The translations under genes were made by a program, and so were the position numbers. Below the pieces are notes generated by a model. The model was not told the origin of the DNA. It made no database searches and worked only from the letters and a program-made list of their open reading frames with translations. A stretch of 64,000 nt of DNA from Thiemannella venezuelensis. GTDB lineage: Bacteria > Actinomycetota > Actinomycetes > Streptosporangiales > Streptosporangiaceae. The DNA lies in contig NZ_JACHJJ010000020.1 in assembly GCF_014203605.1 (NCBI RefSeq), forward strand, positions 1 through 64,000. The letters run 5' to 3'. This document shows positions 42,022 to 50,160 of this stretch, in pieces; the stretch's first letter is position 1, and the number at the start of each line of letters is the position of its first letter.

Positions 42022-43422
42022 GGCGTCCCGCAGGCCGTCGGCGAGCGCCCACACGTCGGGCACCATCTCCCGGCAGGCGACCACGCCGACGTCCAGGGAG
42101 CCGTCGTAGGAGAAGACGGTGATGTTGACGCCGCCGCTGGCGTCGGTGATCACCGAGACGGGGTGGTAGGACAGCAGCCGCGCGCCGCAGACGTAGAGGG
42201 GGATCTGCGGTCCGGGGACGTTGGAGATCACCAGGTTGATCGGGCCCGGGGTCTCGGCGGCCAGGGCGAAGGCCGCACGGGCCGCCAGGCCCGTCAGTGC
42301 GGCCGGCATCAGGTCGCTGACCTGCTGCAGCCAGCGGGCGGGCGCGAGCGACGAGCGGTCCTTGATCCTCTTCATGGCGTCCCGTACGGCGTGCAGCCGC
42401 TCCACCGGGTCGGCGATCTGCGTGGCCAGCGTGGTGATCATTATGGTCACCTGGTTGCCGCCGCCCTGGTCACCCGGCGTGCGCAGCGAGAACGGGACTC
42501 CGGCGACGAGCGGCCGGCCCGGCAGTGCGTCGTGCTTGAGCAGCCACTGCCGCAGCGCCCCGGCGCAGACGGTCATCACGACGTCGTTCACCGTGACCCC
42601 GAAGGCGTTCTTGACCTGCTTGACGTCGGCCAGCGGCAGTGCGGTGAAGGCGAACCTGCGGTGGCCGGTGACCTTTCCGCTGAAGGGGGTGCGCGGCGGG
42701 ACGAGCCGGGGCAGCGCGGGAACCTCGGTCCCCCCGGTCAGCCGGTGGGCCAGGCCGCGGGTCAGGCGGGAGACCAGCCCGGCGCCGGGGACCTGGGAGA
42801 CCACCGGGATCTCGTCCAGGTGCGGGACCGCCCCGGCCAGGAACCTGACCGTGTTGACCGGGTTGGCGACGGCCCTGGCCACTCCCCTGGCGAGCATCTC
42901 CCGCGTGCCGATCCGCTCCTCCTGGCCGGCGGCGGGCCGGTGCGGGAGTTCCGAGGGCTCCGGAGAGGCGTCCAGAAGCGCGGCGAGCACGTCGGCGCCG
43001 GTGATGCCGTCGACCGCGGCGTGGTGGACCTTGGTGTAGAGGGCCATGCGGTCGCCCTCGAGGCCGTGGATCAGGTACATCTCCCAGAGCGGGCGGCGCC
43101 GGTCCAGGCGGCGGGCGTGCACCCGGGCCACCTGCTCGCCCAGTTGCTCGTCGCTGCCCGGGGCGGGCAGGGCGAGCTCGCGCACGTGGTAGTCGAGGTC
43201 GATCCGGGACTCCTCGGCCCAGTAGGGGCGGTCGATGCCGAGCGGGACCGCGACCAGCCGCTGCCGGAGCGGCGCCGCCGCGTGGAGCCGGCGGGCCAGC
43301 AGGGAGAGCAGGTCTCCCCGGGTCAGCCCGCCGTCCAGGATCGCCAGCCCGGCGATGTTCGCGACGTTGGTCGAGGTCTCGAAGTTCAGGAACTGCGCGT
43401 CCACCGCGCTGAGCTGCCGCAT
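41986..43422 (-). CDS. Wax ester synthase/diacylglycerol acyltransferase (WS/DGAT)
   Basis: 478 aa. The catalytic HHxxxDG is in TKVHHAAVDGITGAD (about 135-141). The second family element PGPINLVISNVPGPQIPLY and a C-terminal SYDGSLDVGVVACREMVPDVW confirm it. It esterifies fatty alcohols or diacylglycerol with acyl-CoA to make storage lipids, typical for oleaginous actinomycetes. ATG 43422 follows GGAGG, which lies in the end of a small membrane-protein gene upstream. Confidence 0.95.
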   Translation of the reverse strand: MRQLSAVDAQFLNFETSTNVANIAGLAILDGGLTRGDLLSLLARRLHAAAPLRQRLVAVPLGIDRPYWAEESRIDLDYHVRELALPAPGSDEQLGEQVARVHARRLDRRRPLWEMYLIHGLEGDRMALYTKVHHAAVDGITGADVLAALLDASPEPSELPHRPAAGQEERIGTREMLARGVARAVANPVNTVRFLAGAVPHLDEIPVVSQVPGAGLVSRLTRGLAHRLTGGTEVPALPRLVPPRTPFSGKVTGHRRFAFTALPLADVKQVKNAFGVTVNDVVMTVCAGALRQWLLKHDALPGRPLVAGVPFSLRTPGDQGGGNQVTIMITTLATQIADPVERLHAVRDAMKRIKDRSSLAPARWLQQVSDLMPAALTGLAARAAFALAAETPGPINLVISNVPGPQIPLYVCGARLLSYHPVSVITDASGGVNITVFSYDGSLDVGVVACREMVPDVWALADGLRDALTELKLIVEQQ

Positions 43423-43425
43423 CGC

Positions 43426-43581
43426 CTACCTCCAGCGGACCTGTCCGTCATCCCGTTCCCGTCCGGTGACCAGGGCCATCACCACCAGGACGAGGATGGC
43501 GATCACGGAGATGGCGAGGACCGCCAGCCCGGCGAGCCCGAGCACGACCACGATGGTGAAGATCTCTCCGATCAACCGCAC
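43426..43581 (-). CDS. 51-aa small membrane protein upstream of WS/DGAT
   Basis: GTG 43581 to TAG 43426, only 3 bp before the WS/DGAT start. The product starts VRLIGEIFTIVVVLGLAGLA and continues VLAISVIAILVLVVMALVTG, a long hydrophobic stretch able to span the membrane, with a charged tail RERDDGQVRWR. A -10-like GATAAT at 43604-43599 would start transcription about 10 bp before GTG. It could anchor or modulate the acyltransferase at the membrane; this is inference. Confidence 0.55.
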   Translation of the reverse strand: MRLIGEIFTIVVVLGLAGLAVLAISVIAILVLVVMALVTGRERDDGQVRWR

Positions 43582-43712
43582 CGCAGAACTTTGCCCGGAT
43601 TATCCCCTCGCTATACCACCTCGCGGCGAGCGGCAGGGAGTTCTCACCGCCGGGTGCCGTCACGGGCGCGGGCGTCCGCCCCTCCGCGGGCGGCCGGTCA
43701 CCGCTCCGTGGC

Positions 43713-43747
43713 CGGATGACCCGCGCGGCCGGATGACCCGCGCGGCC
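43713..43747. repeat. 17-bp tandem duplication
   Basis: GGATGACCCGCGCGGCC occurs twice head to tail in the non-coding stretch after the SDR gene. Region 43582-43757 otherwise shows only the promoter of the small membrane protein. Confidence 0.7.
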
Positions 43748-43757
43748 GCCGCCCGGA

Positions 43758-44606
43758 TCACCCCCGCCCGGACTCTCCGAGCATGGACGACAGGGCCGCG
43801 TGCAGCCGGGCCGCGCTCCCGGGGTCGAACCCGGGGCGGTCGAGATCCACCGGCCTGCCCTGGAAGAACCCGCTGAGCGGGGCGGCGGGAGGGGCGTCCA
43901 GGAGCGCGGCGACCGGAGGGACGGCCCGGTCCACGGACCGGGCGAACACCGCGGCCGCGGCCCTGGTGAGGGCGCGCATGGGCTGCCTGAGCGACTGCGT
44001 CATCCCGGTCGCGACGAATCCCGGGTTGTACAGGACGTAGCGGGTCCGGCCCTCCGCATGCCGCTCCGCGAACGAGACGCCGAGCAGGTCGTTCGCCCGG
44101 GCTCCCTGCATGGTCACCCGGGTCGCCCGGTACGGCACCCGCTCGTGCTGCAGGTCGTCCCAGCGCATCGCCCCCGCCCTGATCCCGCCCACCCCGCACA
44201 GGCTGAGGATCACCGGGGTCCCCGCGGCGCGCTCCAGGGACCCGAGCAGCCCTTCGGCGAGCAGGTGACGGCTGAGGACGTAGAGGGCGAAGGTCTGCTC
44301 GAACCCCTCGCCCGTCCGGATCCGGACGGGGTTGTAGCGGTAGGCGCCCAGGACGAGGGCGTCGACGGCCGGGTGCCTTCCGGCGATCTCGGCGGCCACG
44401 GCCCGCGACCGGGCGACCGAGCCGAGGTCGGCCCGGACGAACTCGGCCCGTTCTCCGGCGCCGAGCCGTCCGGCCTCCTGCAGGAGACGGGCGCCCTTGG
44501 CCGGGTCGCTGCCCAGGGCGACGACCCGCTCCCCTCCGCGCAGGTAGCGCAGGGCCAGTCCCCGGCCGATGCCGTCGGTGCCTCCCGTGATGACGATCGT
44601 TCGCAC
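43758..44606 (-). CDS. Short-chain dehydrogenase/reductase-like protein with atypical active site
   Basis: 282 aa. The NAD(P) motif TGGTDGIGRG is at residues 7-16. The LVLGAYR segment replaces the usual NNAG, and the YxxxK active-site pair is not visible; at the expected place the sequence reads VPYRATRVTMQGARANDLL. LYNPGFVATGMT (the PG motif) is present. It may be a reductase with altered chemistry or a non-enzymatic member. Divergent from a TetR gene, with two matching operators between. Confidence 0.82.
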   Translation of the reverse strand: MRTIVITGGTDGIGRGLALRYLRGGERVVALGSDPAKGARLLQEAGRLGAGERAEFVRADLGSVARSRAVAAEIAGRHPAVDALVLGAYRYNPVRIRTGEGFEQTFALYVLSRHLLAEGLLGSLERAAGTPVILSLCGVGGIRAGAMRWDDLQHERVPYRATRVTMQGARANDLLGVSFAERHAEGRTRYVLYNPGFVATGMTQSLRQPMRALTRAAAAVFARSVDRAVPPVAALLDAPPAAPLSGFFQGRPVDLDRPGFDPGSAARLHAALSSMLGESGRG

Positions 44607-44620
44607 TCGCCCTCCATAAG

Positions 44621-44636
44621 TTGAGACTCACCTCAA
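44621..44636. promoter_or_regulatory. TetR operator, SDR-proximal
   Basis: TTGAGACTCACCTCAA, inverted repeat TTGAG-N6-CTCAA, 14 bp from the SDR start codon. Confidence 0.65.
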
Positions 44637-44648
44637 TTTAATGGGAAG

Positions 44649-44664
44649 TTGAGGCCTGCCTCAA
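44649..44664. promoter_or_regulatory. TetR operator, tetR-proximal
   Basis: TTGAGGCCTGCCTCAA, inverted repeat TTGAGG-N4-CCTCAA, centred 28 bp from the first copy; both share TTGAG-C-CCTCAA positions. Confidence 0.7.
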
Positions 44665-44681
44665 GTCGCTAGGCTGAAGGC

Positions 44682-45317
44682 ATGGCGAAACCGCTGCGCA
44701 AGGACGCCCAGCGCAACCGCGACCTGCTCGTCGCGGCCGCCCGGGAGCTCTTCGCCGAGCGCGGGCTCGACGTCCCGCTGGAGGAGATCGCCCGGTGCGC
44801 GGGAGTGAGCATCGGCACGCTCTACAACCGCTTCCCGGGCAGAGGAGAGCTGGTCGGCGCCGTGTTCGCCGACCGCGTGGCGGCCACGCGCGCGCTCGCC
44901 GAGGAGGCTCTGGCCATGCCGGGCGCCTGGGACGGCCTGGTCCACCTCCTGGAGGGGGTGTGCGCGCTGCAGGCCGCCGATCTCGGCTACAACGCCCTGG
45001 CCTCCGGGCGCGGCCCCTCCTCCGCCGTGAGCGGGGAGATCCTGGCGGAGGGCCGCGACCTCATGCGGCGGATCGTCACGAGGGCGCAGGAGAGCGGCGA
45101 GCTGCGCCCCGACGTCACACTGGAGGACATGGTCTTCGTGATCTGGGGCCACGCCCGCACCGTCGAGGCCACCGCGGAGATCGCGCCCCGCCTCTGGCGC
45201 CGCCACCTGGCCCTTCTCCTGGACGGATTCCGGGCCCCCGCGCCCGGCCCGCTTCCCGAGCCTCCGCTCACCCCCGAGCAGGCGCGGCGGGCGATGTCCC
45301 CGCACCGCCCGCCGTGA
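44682..45317 (+). CDS. TetR/AcrR family transcriptional regulator
   Basis: 211 aa. HTH at about 32-58: DVPLEEIARCAGVSIGTLYNRFPGRGELVGAVFADR, the pattern of the AcrR-like subgroup with a YNRFP turn. The C domain follows the TetR_C pattern AGRDLMRRIV-AQESGELRPDVTLEDMVFVIWG. ATG 44682 is the only sensible start. It probably represses the divergent SDR gene and itself through the two 16-bp operators. Confidence 0.92.
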   Translation: MAKPLRKDAQRNRDLLVAAARELFAERGLDVPLEEIARCAGVSIGTLYNRFPGRGELVGAVFADRVAATRALAEEALAMPGAWDGLVHLLEGVCALQAADLGYNALASGRGPSSAVSGEILAEGRDLMRRIVTRAQESGELRPDVTLEDMVFVIWGHARTVEATAEIAPRLWRRHLALLLDGFRAPAPGPLPEPPLTPEQARRAMSPHRPP

Positions 45318-45407
45318 GACCCGGTTCCCGGTACGGCCTGCGCCCCCCTCCGGCCCGGCGCGGCCGCCCCGCCGCGCCCGGCCCGCCTCCGCGCAGCCGG
45401 GTCCCGG

Positions 45408-46313
45408 TCACAGCTCGCCGCGGATGCGGATGAGGATCTCCCTGGTCTCCGAGGCCGGCTCGGCCTCGATGCACAGCCGTTCCATCACCTCGAGATAGCG
45501 GTCCACGTCGGCGGGCTTGTCCAGGTAGACCGCGCTGGTGAGCTGCTCCAGGTAGACGATGTCGGGCAGGTCGGGCTGGGCGAAGCGCAGGACGCTGAAG
45601 GGGCCGCCGGCCGCGGCGTGTCCGCCGATGCTGAACGGCGCGATCTGGACGGTCACGTTGGGCAGGTCGAGCGCGCGGAGGATGTGGTCGATCTGGCCGC
45701 GCATCACCTCGGCTCCGCCGAGCGGGCGGCGCAGCACCGCCTCGTCCAGCACCGCCCACAGATGGGGGGCCTCGGGGGCGCGCAGGAGCTCCTGGCGGGC
45801 CATGCGCAGGTCCACCCTCCGCCGGATCTCCTCCTCCGGGGCGTCGGGGAAGCCGAGCAGGACCACGGCCCGCGCGTAGTCCTCGCTCTGCAGCAGGCCG
45901 GGGACGAACTGGACCTCGTAGTTGCGGATGACGGTGGCGGCCGACTCCAGGCCGACGTAGGTCTCGAACCAGTTCGGCAGGACGTCGCCGTAGTCGTGCC
46001 ACCAGCCGGGCTGGTTGGCCTGCCCGACGAGCGCCAGCAGCGCCTCGCGGTCGTCCTCGTCCGCCACGCCGTACAGGGTGAGGAGGTCCGCCACGTCCCG
46101 CACCCGGAAGCCCACCCGGCCGTGCTCCATCCGGCTGATCTTGGAGTGGGAGCCGCGGATCGCCCGGCCCGCCTGGTCGAGGGTGATGTGCCGCTGCTCG
46201 CGGAGCCGGCGGAGCTGGGTGCCGAGCATGATCCTCAGCACCGTGGAACTGCCCTGGGGCGGGGCCATCGGGATGGGTCCGGCCGGCTCTCCGTGAGCGG
46301 GGGATGCGGTCAT
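45408..46313 (-). CDS. XRE-family regulator with DUF5753 domain
   Basis: 301 aa. HTH at about 31-70 (LGTQLRRLREQRHITLDQAGRAIRGSHSKISRMEHGRVGFR). The DUF5753 domain from about 110 has NWFETYVGLESAATVIRNYEVQFVPGLLQSEDYARAV and ends SAVYLDKPADVDRYLEVMERL. These actinomycete regulators are nearly always paired with a DUF397 protein, here 100 bp upstream on the same strand. They form Streptomyces-type developmental/metabolic switch pairs. Confidence 0.93.
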   Translation of the reverse strand: MTASPAHGEPAGPIPMAPPQGSSTVLRIMLGTQLRRLREQRHITLDQAGRAIRGSHSKISRMEHGRVGFRVRDVADLLTLYGVADEDDREALLALVGQANQPGWWHDYGDVLPNWFETYVGLESAATVIRNYEVQFVPGLLQSEDYARAVVLLGFPDAPEEEIRRRVDLRMARQELLRAPEAPHLWAVLDEAVLRRPLGGAEVMRGQIDHILRALDLPNVTVQIAPFSIGGHAAAGGPFSVLRFAQPDLPDIVYLEQLTSAVYLDKPADVDRYLEVMERLCIEAEPASETREILIRIRGEL

Positions 46314-46414
46314 CTGCAGGTCCTTCGTGCGGGAAATGTGAACCTCTGCTCACGTATTGTGCCCGTGCAACCCTTTACGGTACTCCGGTCGCACCATATC
46401 GGCCATATAGAACT

Positions 46415-46666
46415 TTATTCTTCAACTACTCCGGCGATAAGCTCGTCGAAATCGCCGTTCTTCACGCCGAGGACGAAGGCCTCGAACTCACCCCGGGCGT
46501 AGACCAGCGCCGGCCCCGCGGGGTCGCGGGAGTTCCGTACGGCGACCGCCCCGCCGGGCAGGGCCGCCATCTCCACGCAGTTCCCACTGGGGTTGCTGAA
46601 GCGGCTCTTGCGCCAGACGACCGCACCGAGCAGGGTCGCCGGCATGCCGTTCCGAACCTGGTCCAT
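46415..46666 (-). CDS. DUF397 domain protein
   Basis: 83 aa from ATG 46666 (GAGGGG six bases upstream). VVWRKSRFSNPSGNCVEMAALPGGAVAVRNSRDPAGPALVYARGEFEAFVLGVKNGDFD is the full DUF397 domain (WxKSxxS-x-G-CVE ... VRDSKxPxGPxL). Members act as partners, often antagonists, of the adjacent XRE/DUF5753 regulator, as known for WhiJ-type and BldB-like systems. Confidence 0.93.
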   Translation of the reverse strand: MDQVRNGMPATLLGAVVWRKSRFSNPSGNCVEMAALPGGAVAVRNSRDPAGPALVYARGEFEAFVLGVKNGDFDELIAGVVEE

Positions 46667-46971
46667 TCCCACCCCTCGGATCGCCGGACAGAAAGCGGGG
46701 CCACCGGAGCCTCAGGTGGATGCACGTGCATCCGTACTTGCATACGGGACATCCTCGCACGGCAGGGACCACATAGATCGCCTACGTCATGAAATGCCTT
46801 CAAGGACCGACCGCCGGCTCCTACGAGAACACTCTCCGGTCACAGTCTCGCTTTACTCTCATCTCGGCCGGTCCGATGCGATCCGGAAGAATCACCTACC
46901 GAAATACTCCTCCAAGTACGACGAAAGCGGATAATCTCCTTAGGACTTGGAGCCGCCGGACGGAGAACGCG

Positions 46972-47793
46972 ATGGCACCGCCGAGACCGGAACGGGCGAA
47001 GTTCGACACCACGGTCCCGAGCGAGGGGCGGATCGCCGACTACTTCCTCGGCGGCAAGGACAACTTCGCCGCCGACCGCGCGGCCGCCGAGCAGGTGCTG
47101 GCCATCGCCCCCGAACTGCCCGCGCTGGCGCGCGAGGGGCGCCGCTTCCTCGGCCGGGCGGTCCGCTTCCTCGCCGCGGACGCCGGCATCCGGCAGTTCG
47201 TCGACATCGGCTGCGGTCTGCCCACCCAGGGCAACGTGCACGAGATCGCCCAGTCCGCCGCCCCCGGCGCGCGGGTGGTCTACGTCGACAACGACCCCAT
47301 GGTCGCGACCCACGGGCAGGCGCTCCTGCAGGACGACCGGCTGACGACGGTGGTGGAGGCCGACGCGCTGGACCCCGCACGGATGCTCACCCACCCCCGG
47401 CTCACCGCGATGATCGACCTGGGCCGGCCGGTGGCGATCCTGCTCTTCTCCCTCCTGCACAACTTCCCCGACGACGACCTGGTCACGCAGATGATCAAGC
47501 ATCTGCAGAAGGCCGTGGCGCCCGGCAGTTACCTGGCCTTCTCCCACGCCGTCTCCGACCTGCGCCCGGAGACGACGGCGCGATTGGCCGCCGTCTACCA
47601 GGCCCAGGGATCGATCATGGGCCCGCCGCGCGGCAACCTGCGCACCAAGGCCCAGGTCGAGCGGCTCTTCGAGGGGCTCGAGTTCGTCGACCCCGGCGTC
47701 GCCTACATCCCCGAGTGGCGCCCCGACGGGGCCGTGCTCCACCGGCCCGGCTCGGTGTGGGTGGTCGGCGGGGTCGGGCGCACGACCCGCTGA
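46972..47793 (+). CDS. DUF574-type SAM-dependent methyltransferase
   Basis: 273 aa from ATG 46972 (GGAG upstream). The N-terminal signature VPSEGRIADYFLGGKDNFAADRAAAEQVL is diagnostic of the actinobacterial Methyltransf_19/DUF574 family. SAM motif I is FVDIGCGLPTQGNVHEIA, then VVYVDNDPMVATHGQALL. These enzymes frequently neighbour XRE-DUF397 pairs. The substrate is unknown. Confidence 0.93.
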   Translation: MAPPRPERAKFDTTVPSEGRIADYFLGGKDNFAADRAAAEQVLAIAPELPALAREGRRFLGRAVRFLAADAGIRQFVDIGCGLPTQGNVHEIAQSAAPGARVVYVDNDPMVATHGQALLQDDRLTTVVEADALDPARMLTHPRLTAMIDLGRPVAILLFSLLHNFPDDDLVTQMIKHLQKAVAPGSYLAFSHAVSDLRPETTARLAAVYQAQGSIMGPPRGNLRTKAQVERLFEGLEFVDPGVAYIPEWRPDGAVLHRPGSVWVVGGVGRTTR

Positions 47794-47832
47794 ACGGCGG
47801 CGTCCCGGGACGCCGCCGGCCCGCCCGGGCAT

Positions 47833-48468
47833 TCAATCGATCTTGACGGTGATCTCCCCGCCGAGCCGGAAGCCCTCGCGCAGTTCGAGGTCGTCCCCGC
47901 TCCAGAACCGGCCCGGGTCGTACCAGTTCGGCCTGCGCCCGCCGGGCAGCAGCCCCATCGCCTCGTAGGTGACGGCCACCACCTCGGCGCAGTAGGCGCT
48001 CTCCAGCGCGCTCTCCTGCCCGCCCCGCTTCAGCAGCCGCGGCAGCCTCCCGCGCATCCAGCGCCCCGCGAGCCGCGCCGTGGACGGGAACGGCGTGCCG
48101 TCCAGACGGGCGACCGTGCGCAGGACGGCCTCCTCCATCTCGGCGGTGGCCTGCGGCTCCAGCTGGCGCAGCCAGCCGCGCTGGCCGTACCGGTCGGCCC
48201 AGACGCGCACGGCGTCGCGCAGGTCGTGCAGCTGGACGCCGCGCTGGTGGGTCCCCGACCAGAGGTCGGGCAGCGAGCGGCCGAGCTCAGCGTGCCACAT
48301 CAGAGGGGGCATGTCCTCGATGACGACGGACATCCCCACGTGGTTGACCGGGCTGTTGGTCATGGTCTGGATGGCCCGGTCCGGCACCGAGCGCCCCCGG
48401 AACAGCCACACGTCGCCGGTTCGCGTCAGGTTCAGCGCCTCGTCCAGGCCGATGCTCGCAGCGGGCAT
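47833..48468 (-). CDS. Permuted papain-like (YiiX/NlpC-P60 type) protein
   Basis: 211 aa. The segments TGDVWLFRGRSVPDRAIQTMTNSPVNHVGMSVVI (His) and SAYCAEVVAVTYEAMGLLP (Cys) give the His-then-Cys order of circularly permuted NlpC/P60 proteins such as YiiX/YaeF. It lacks a signal peptide, so it would be cytoplasmic. Substrate, perhaps lipids or amides, unknown. Divergent from a 69-aa membrane protein 17 bp away. Confidence 0.72.
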   Translation of the reverse strand: MPAASIGLDEALNLTRTGDVWLFRGRSVPDRAIQTMTNSPVNHVGMSVVIEDMPPLMWHAELGRSLPDLWSGTHQRGVQLHDLRDAVRVWADRYGQRGWLRQLEPQATAEMEEAVLRTVARLDGTPFPSTARLAGRWMRGRLPRLLKRGGQESALESAYCAEVVAVTYEAMGLLPGGRRPNWYDPGRFWSGDDLELREGFRLGGEITVKID

Positions 48469-48485
48469 TCCCCTACTCTAGAGAC

Positions 48486-48695
48486 ATGCGCTGGTGGAAG
48501 GTACTCGGCCTGGCGGGCGTCGCGGGCGTCGCGGCGACCGGAGTGGTGATCGCACGGGCGGAACGGCGCCGCCGCGCCTACACCCCCGAGGAGATCCGGG
48601 AGCGGCTCCGCGCCCGGCTGGAGGAGTCCTCGCAGCGGGAAGGCGGGGGCCGGGACGCGGCGGGCGGCGCGGAGGCGGGACGCCCTCCGGCCTGA
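48486..48695 (+). CDS. Small membrane protein (69 aa)
   Basis: One N-terminal transmembrane helix (VLGLAGVAGVAATGVVIA, about 6-23) followed by a basic stretch RAERRRRAYTPEEIRERLRARLEE and a disordered tail. No family is recognised, but the YTPEEIRERLRARL motif recurs in short actinobacterial proteins. The ATG at 48486 lies 17 bp from the divergent gene start, so they share a promoter region. Confidence 0.55.
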   Translation: MRWWKVLGLAGVAGVAATGVVIARAERRRRAYTPEEIRERLRARLEESSQREGGGRDAAGGAEAGRPPA

Positions 48696-48727
48696 GACCG
48701 GGGACCCGAGGCACGGCGCCGGAGCGC

Positions 48728-49681
48728 TCAGGCGTGGGCGGGCTGCTCGTGCTCGACGTGGGCGGGGGGTTCGAGCTGGAAGGTGGAGTGCTGCAGGTCG
48801 AAGTGGCCGCTCAGGCACTCCTGCAGGGCGTCGAGCATCTGCGGGGCGTGGCCGTCGGCGAAGCACTCCTCCTCGACCACGACGTGCGCCGTCAGCACCG
48901 CCATGCCCGAGGTGAGGGTCCAGGCGTGCAGGTCGTGCACCGCGCGTACGTGCGGTACGCCCATGATGTGCGAGCGGACCTCGTCCAGGTCGATGTGGGC
49001 GGGGGCCGCCTCCAGCAGCACGCTGACGGCCGAGTGCAGCAGCTTCAGCGCCCGGGGCACGATGAGCAGGCCGATCAGCACGGCCACGATGGAGTCGGCG
49101 CGGGTGAAGCCGGTGAGCTGCGCGACCAGGGCGGCGGCGATGACGCCGAGGGAGGTCAGCGCGTCGGTGGCCACCTCCAGGAAGGCGCCCCGCATGTTGA
49201 GGCTCTCGCCCTGCACGCGCACCAGCAGCAGCATCGAGACGAGGTTCCCCGCCAGGCCGATCACACCGAACACGAGCATGGATCCGGCGGCGACCTGCGG
49301 CGGGTCGGCGAGCGTGAGCCTGCTGACCGCCTCGTACAGGACGTAGGCGCCCAGGCCGAACAGGACGGCGGCGTTGACCGCGGCGGCCAGGATCTCGGCA
49401 CGGGCCAGGCCGAAGGTCCACCTGCCGGTGGCCGGGCGGGCGGCGAGCGTGATGGCGACGAGGGCCAGCGCGATGCCCGCGGTGTCGGTGAGCATGTGGC
49501 CGGCGTCGGCCAGCAGCGCGACGCTGCCCGTGAGCAGCGCGCCCGCCAGTTGCACGAGCATGACGCCGCCGCTGATGGCCAGCACCCAGGCCAGCCGCCC
49601 TCGGTGGCGGCCGGCACCGGTGAGGTGGCCGTGTCCGTGGCCGTGGCTTCCGCCATGACCGTGTGCGTGGTTGGCGCCCAC
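48728..49681 (-). CDS. Cation diffusion facilitator (CzcD/ZitB-like) metal exporter
   Basis: 317 aa. The His-rich N terminus (HAHGHGGSHGHGHGH) binds metal. The first metal-site motif SVALLADAGHMLTDTAGIALA (HxxxD) in TM2 and EVATDALTSLGVI (DxxxD-like) in TM5 are present; six transmembrane helices, then a cytoplasmic domain with VHDLHAWTLTSG and VVVEEECF. Exports Zn/Co/Cd by proton antiport. An ArsR-type sensor lies just upstream in the same direction. Confidence 0.93.
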   Translation of the reverse strand: MGANHAHGHGGSHGHGHGHLTGAGRHRGRLAWVLAISGGVMLVQLAGALLTGSVALLADAGHMLTDTAGIALALVAITLAARPATGRWTFGLARAEILAAAVNAAVLFGLGAYVLYEAVSRLTLADPPQVAAGSMLVFGVIGLAGNLVSMLLLVRVQGESLNMRGAFLEVATDALTSLGVIAAALVAQLTGFTRADSIVAVLIGLLIVPRALKLLHSAVSVLLEAAPAHIDLDEVRSHIMGVPHVRAVHDLHAWTLTSGMAVLTAHVVVEEECFADGHAPQMLDALQECLSGHFDLQHSTFQLEPPAHVEHEQPAHA

Positions 49682-49735
49682 AGCGGTTCCTCCTTACGCG
49701 GATCGGGAACGGGAGACTCCGGGCCGTACCGGCCG

Positions 49736-50065
49736 TCAGTTGCAGTTCTCTCCTGCGGCGCGCACGCAGGCCCGGTCGGTCTCCACCGCCGCCACCGCGG
49801 CGCGCAGGTCGTCCAGGGCGTGCCCGAGCCGGGCGTCGGCCAGCTCGTAGCGGGTGCGCCGGCCGACCGGCACCGCGACGACCAGGCCGCAGTCGCGCAG
49901 GCAGGCCAGGTGGTTGGAGAGCCGGGTCCGGGAGATGCCCAGCGACTCGGCCAGGTCGGACGGGTGGGCCGGGGCCTCGCGCAGCGCGAGCAGCAGCCGG
50001 CAGCGGATCGGGTCGGCGAGCGCGCGGCCGAAGCGCGCCAGCACCTCGATCTCGGAGGCGATCAT
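49736..50065 (-). CDS. ArsR/SmtB family metalloregulator (CmtR/NmtR-like)
   Basis: 109 aa from ATG 50065, which has GGGGG seven bases upstream; GTG 50086 would add seven residues. Winged HTH: LREAPAHPSDLAESLGISRTRLSNHLACLRDCGLVVAVPVGRRTRYELAD. Cysteines at LACLRDCG and in the tail (RACVRAAGENCN) suit metal sensing. Co-directional and 54 bp before the CDF exporter, so it probably releases that operon when metal binds. Confidence 0.88.
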   Translation of the reverse strand: MIASEIEVLARFGRALADPIRCRLLLALREAPAHPSDLAESLGISRTRLSNHLACLRDCGLVVAVPVGRRTRYELADARLGHALDDLRAAVAAVETDRACVRAAGENCN

Positions 50066-50090
50066 CAGCATGCCCCCACAGTACACATAA

Positions 50091-50104
50091 TCCTGAATTC
50101 AGGA
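50091..50104. promoter_or_regulatory. 14-bp palindrome, ArsR operator
   Basis: TCCTGAATTCAGGA is a perfect palindrome in front of the arsR gene. An overlapping half-site pair CAGGA-AA-TCCTG follows (to 50111), so two dimers might bind side by side. Confidence 0.6.
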
Positions 50105-50160
50105 AATCCTGTATAGAAGGAGCGGCTTCCGGTGCGGCGGTGAGGGACCCCGGGCGGGTG

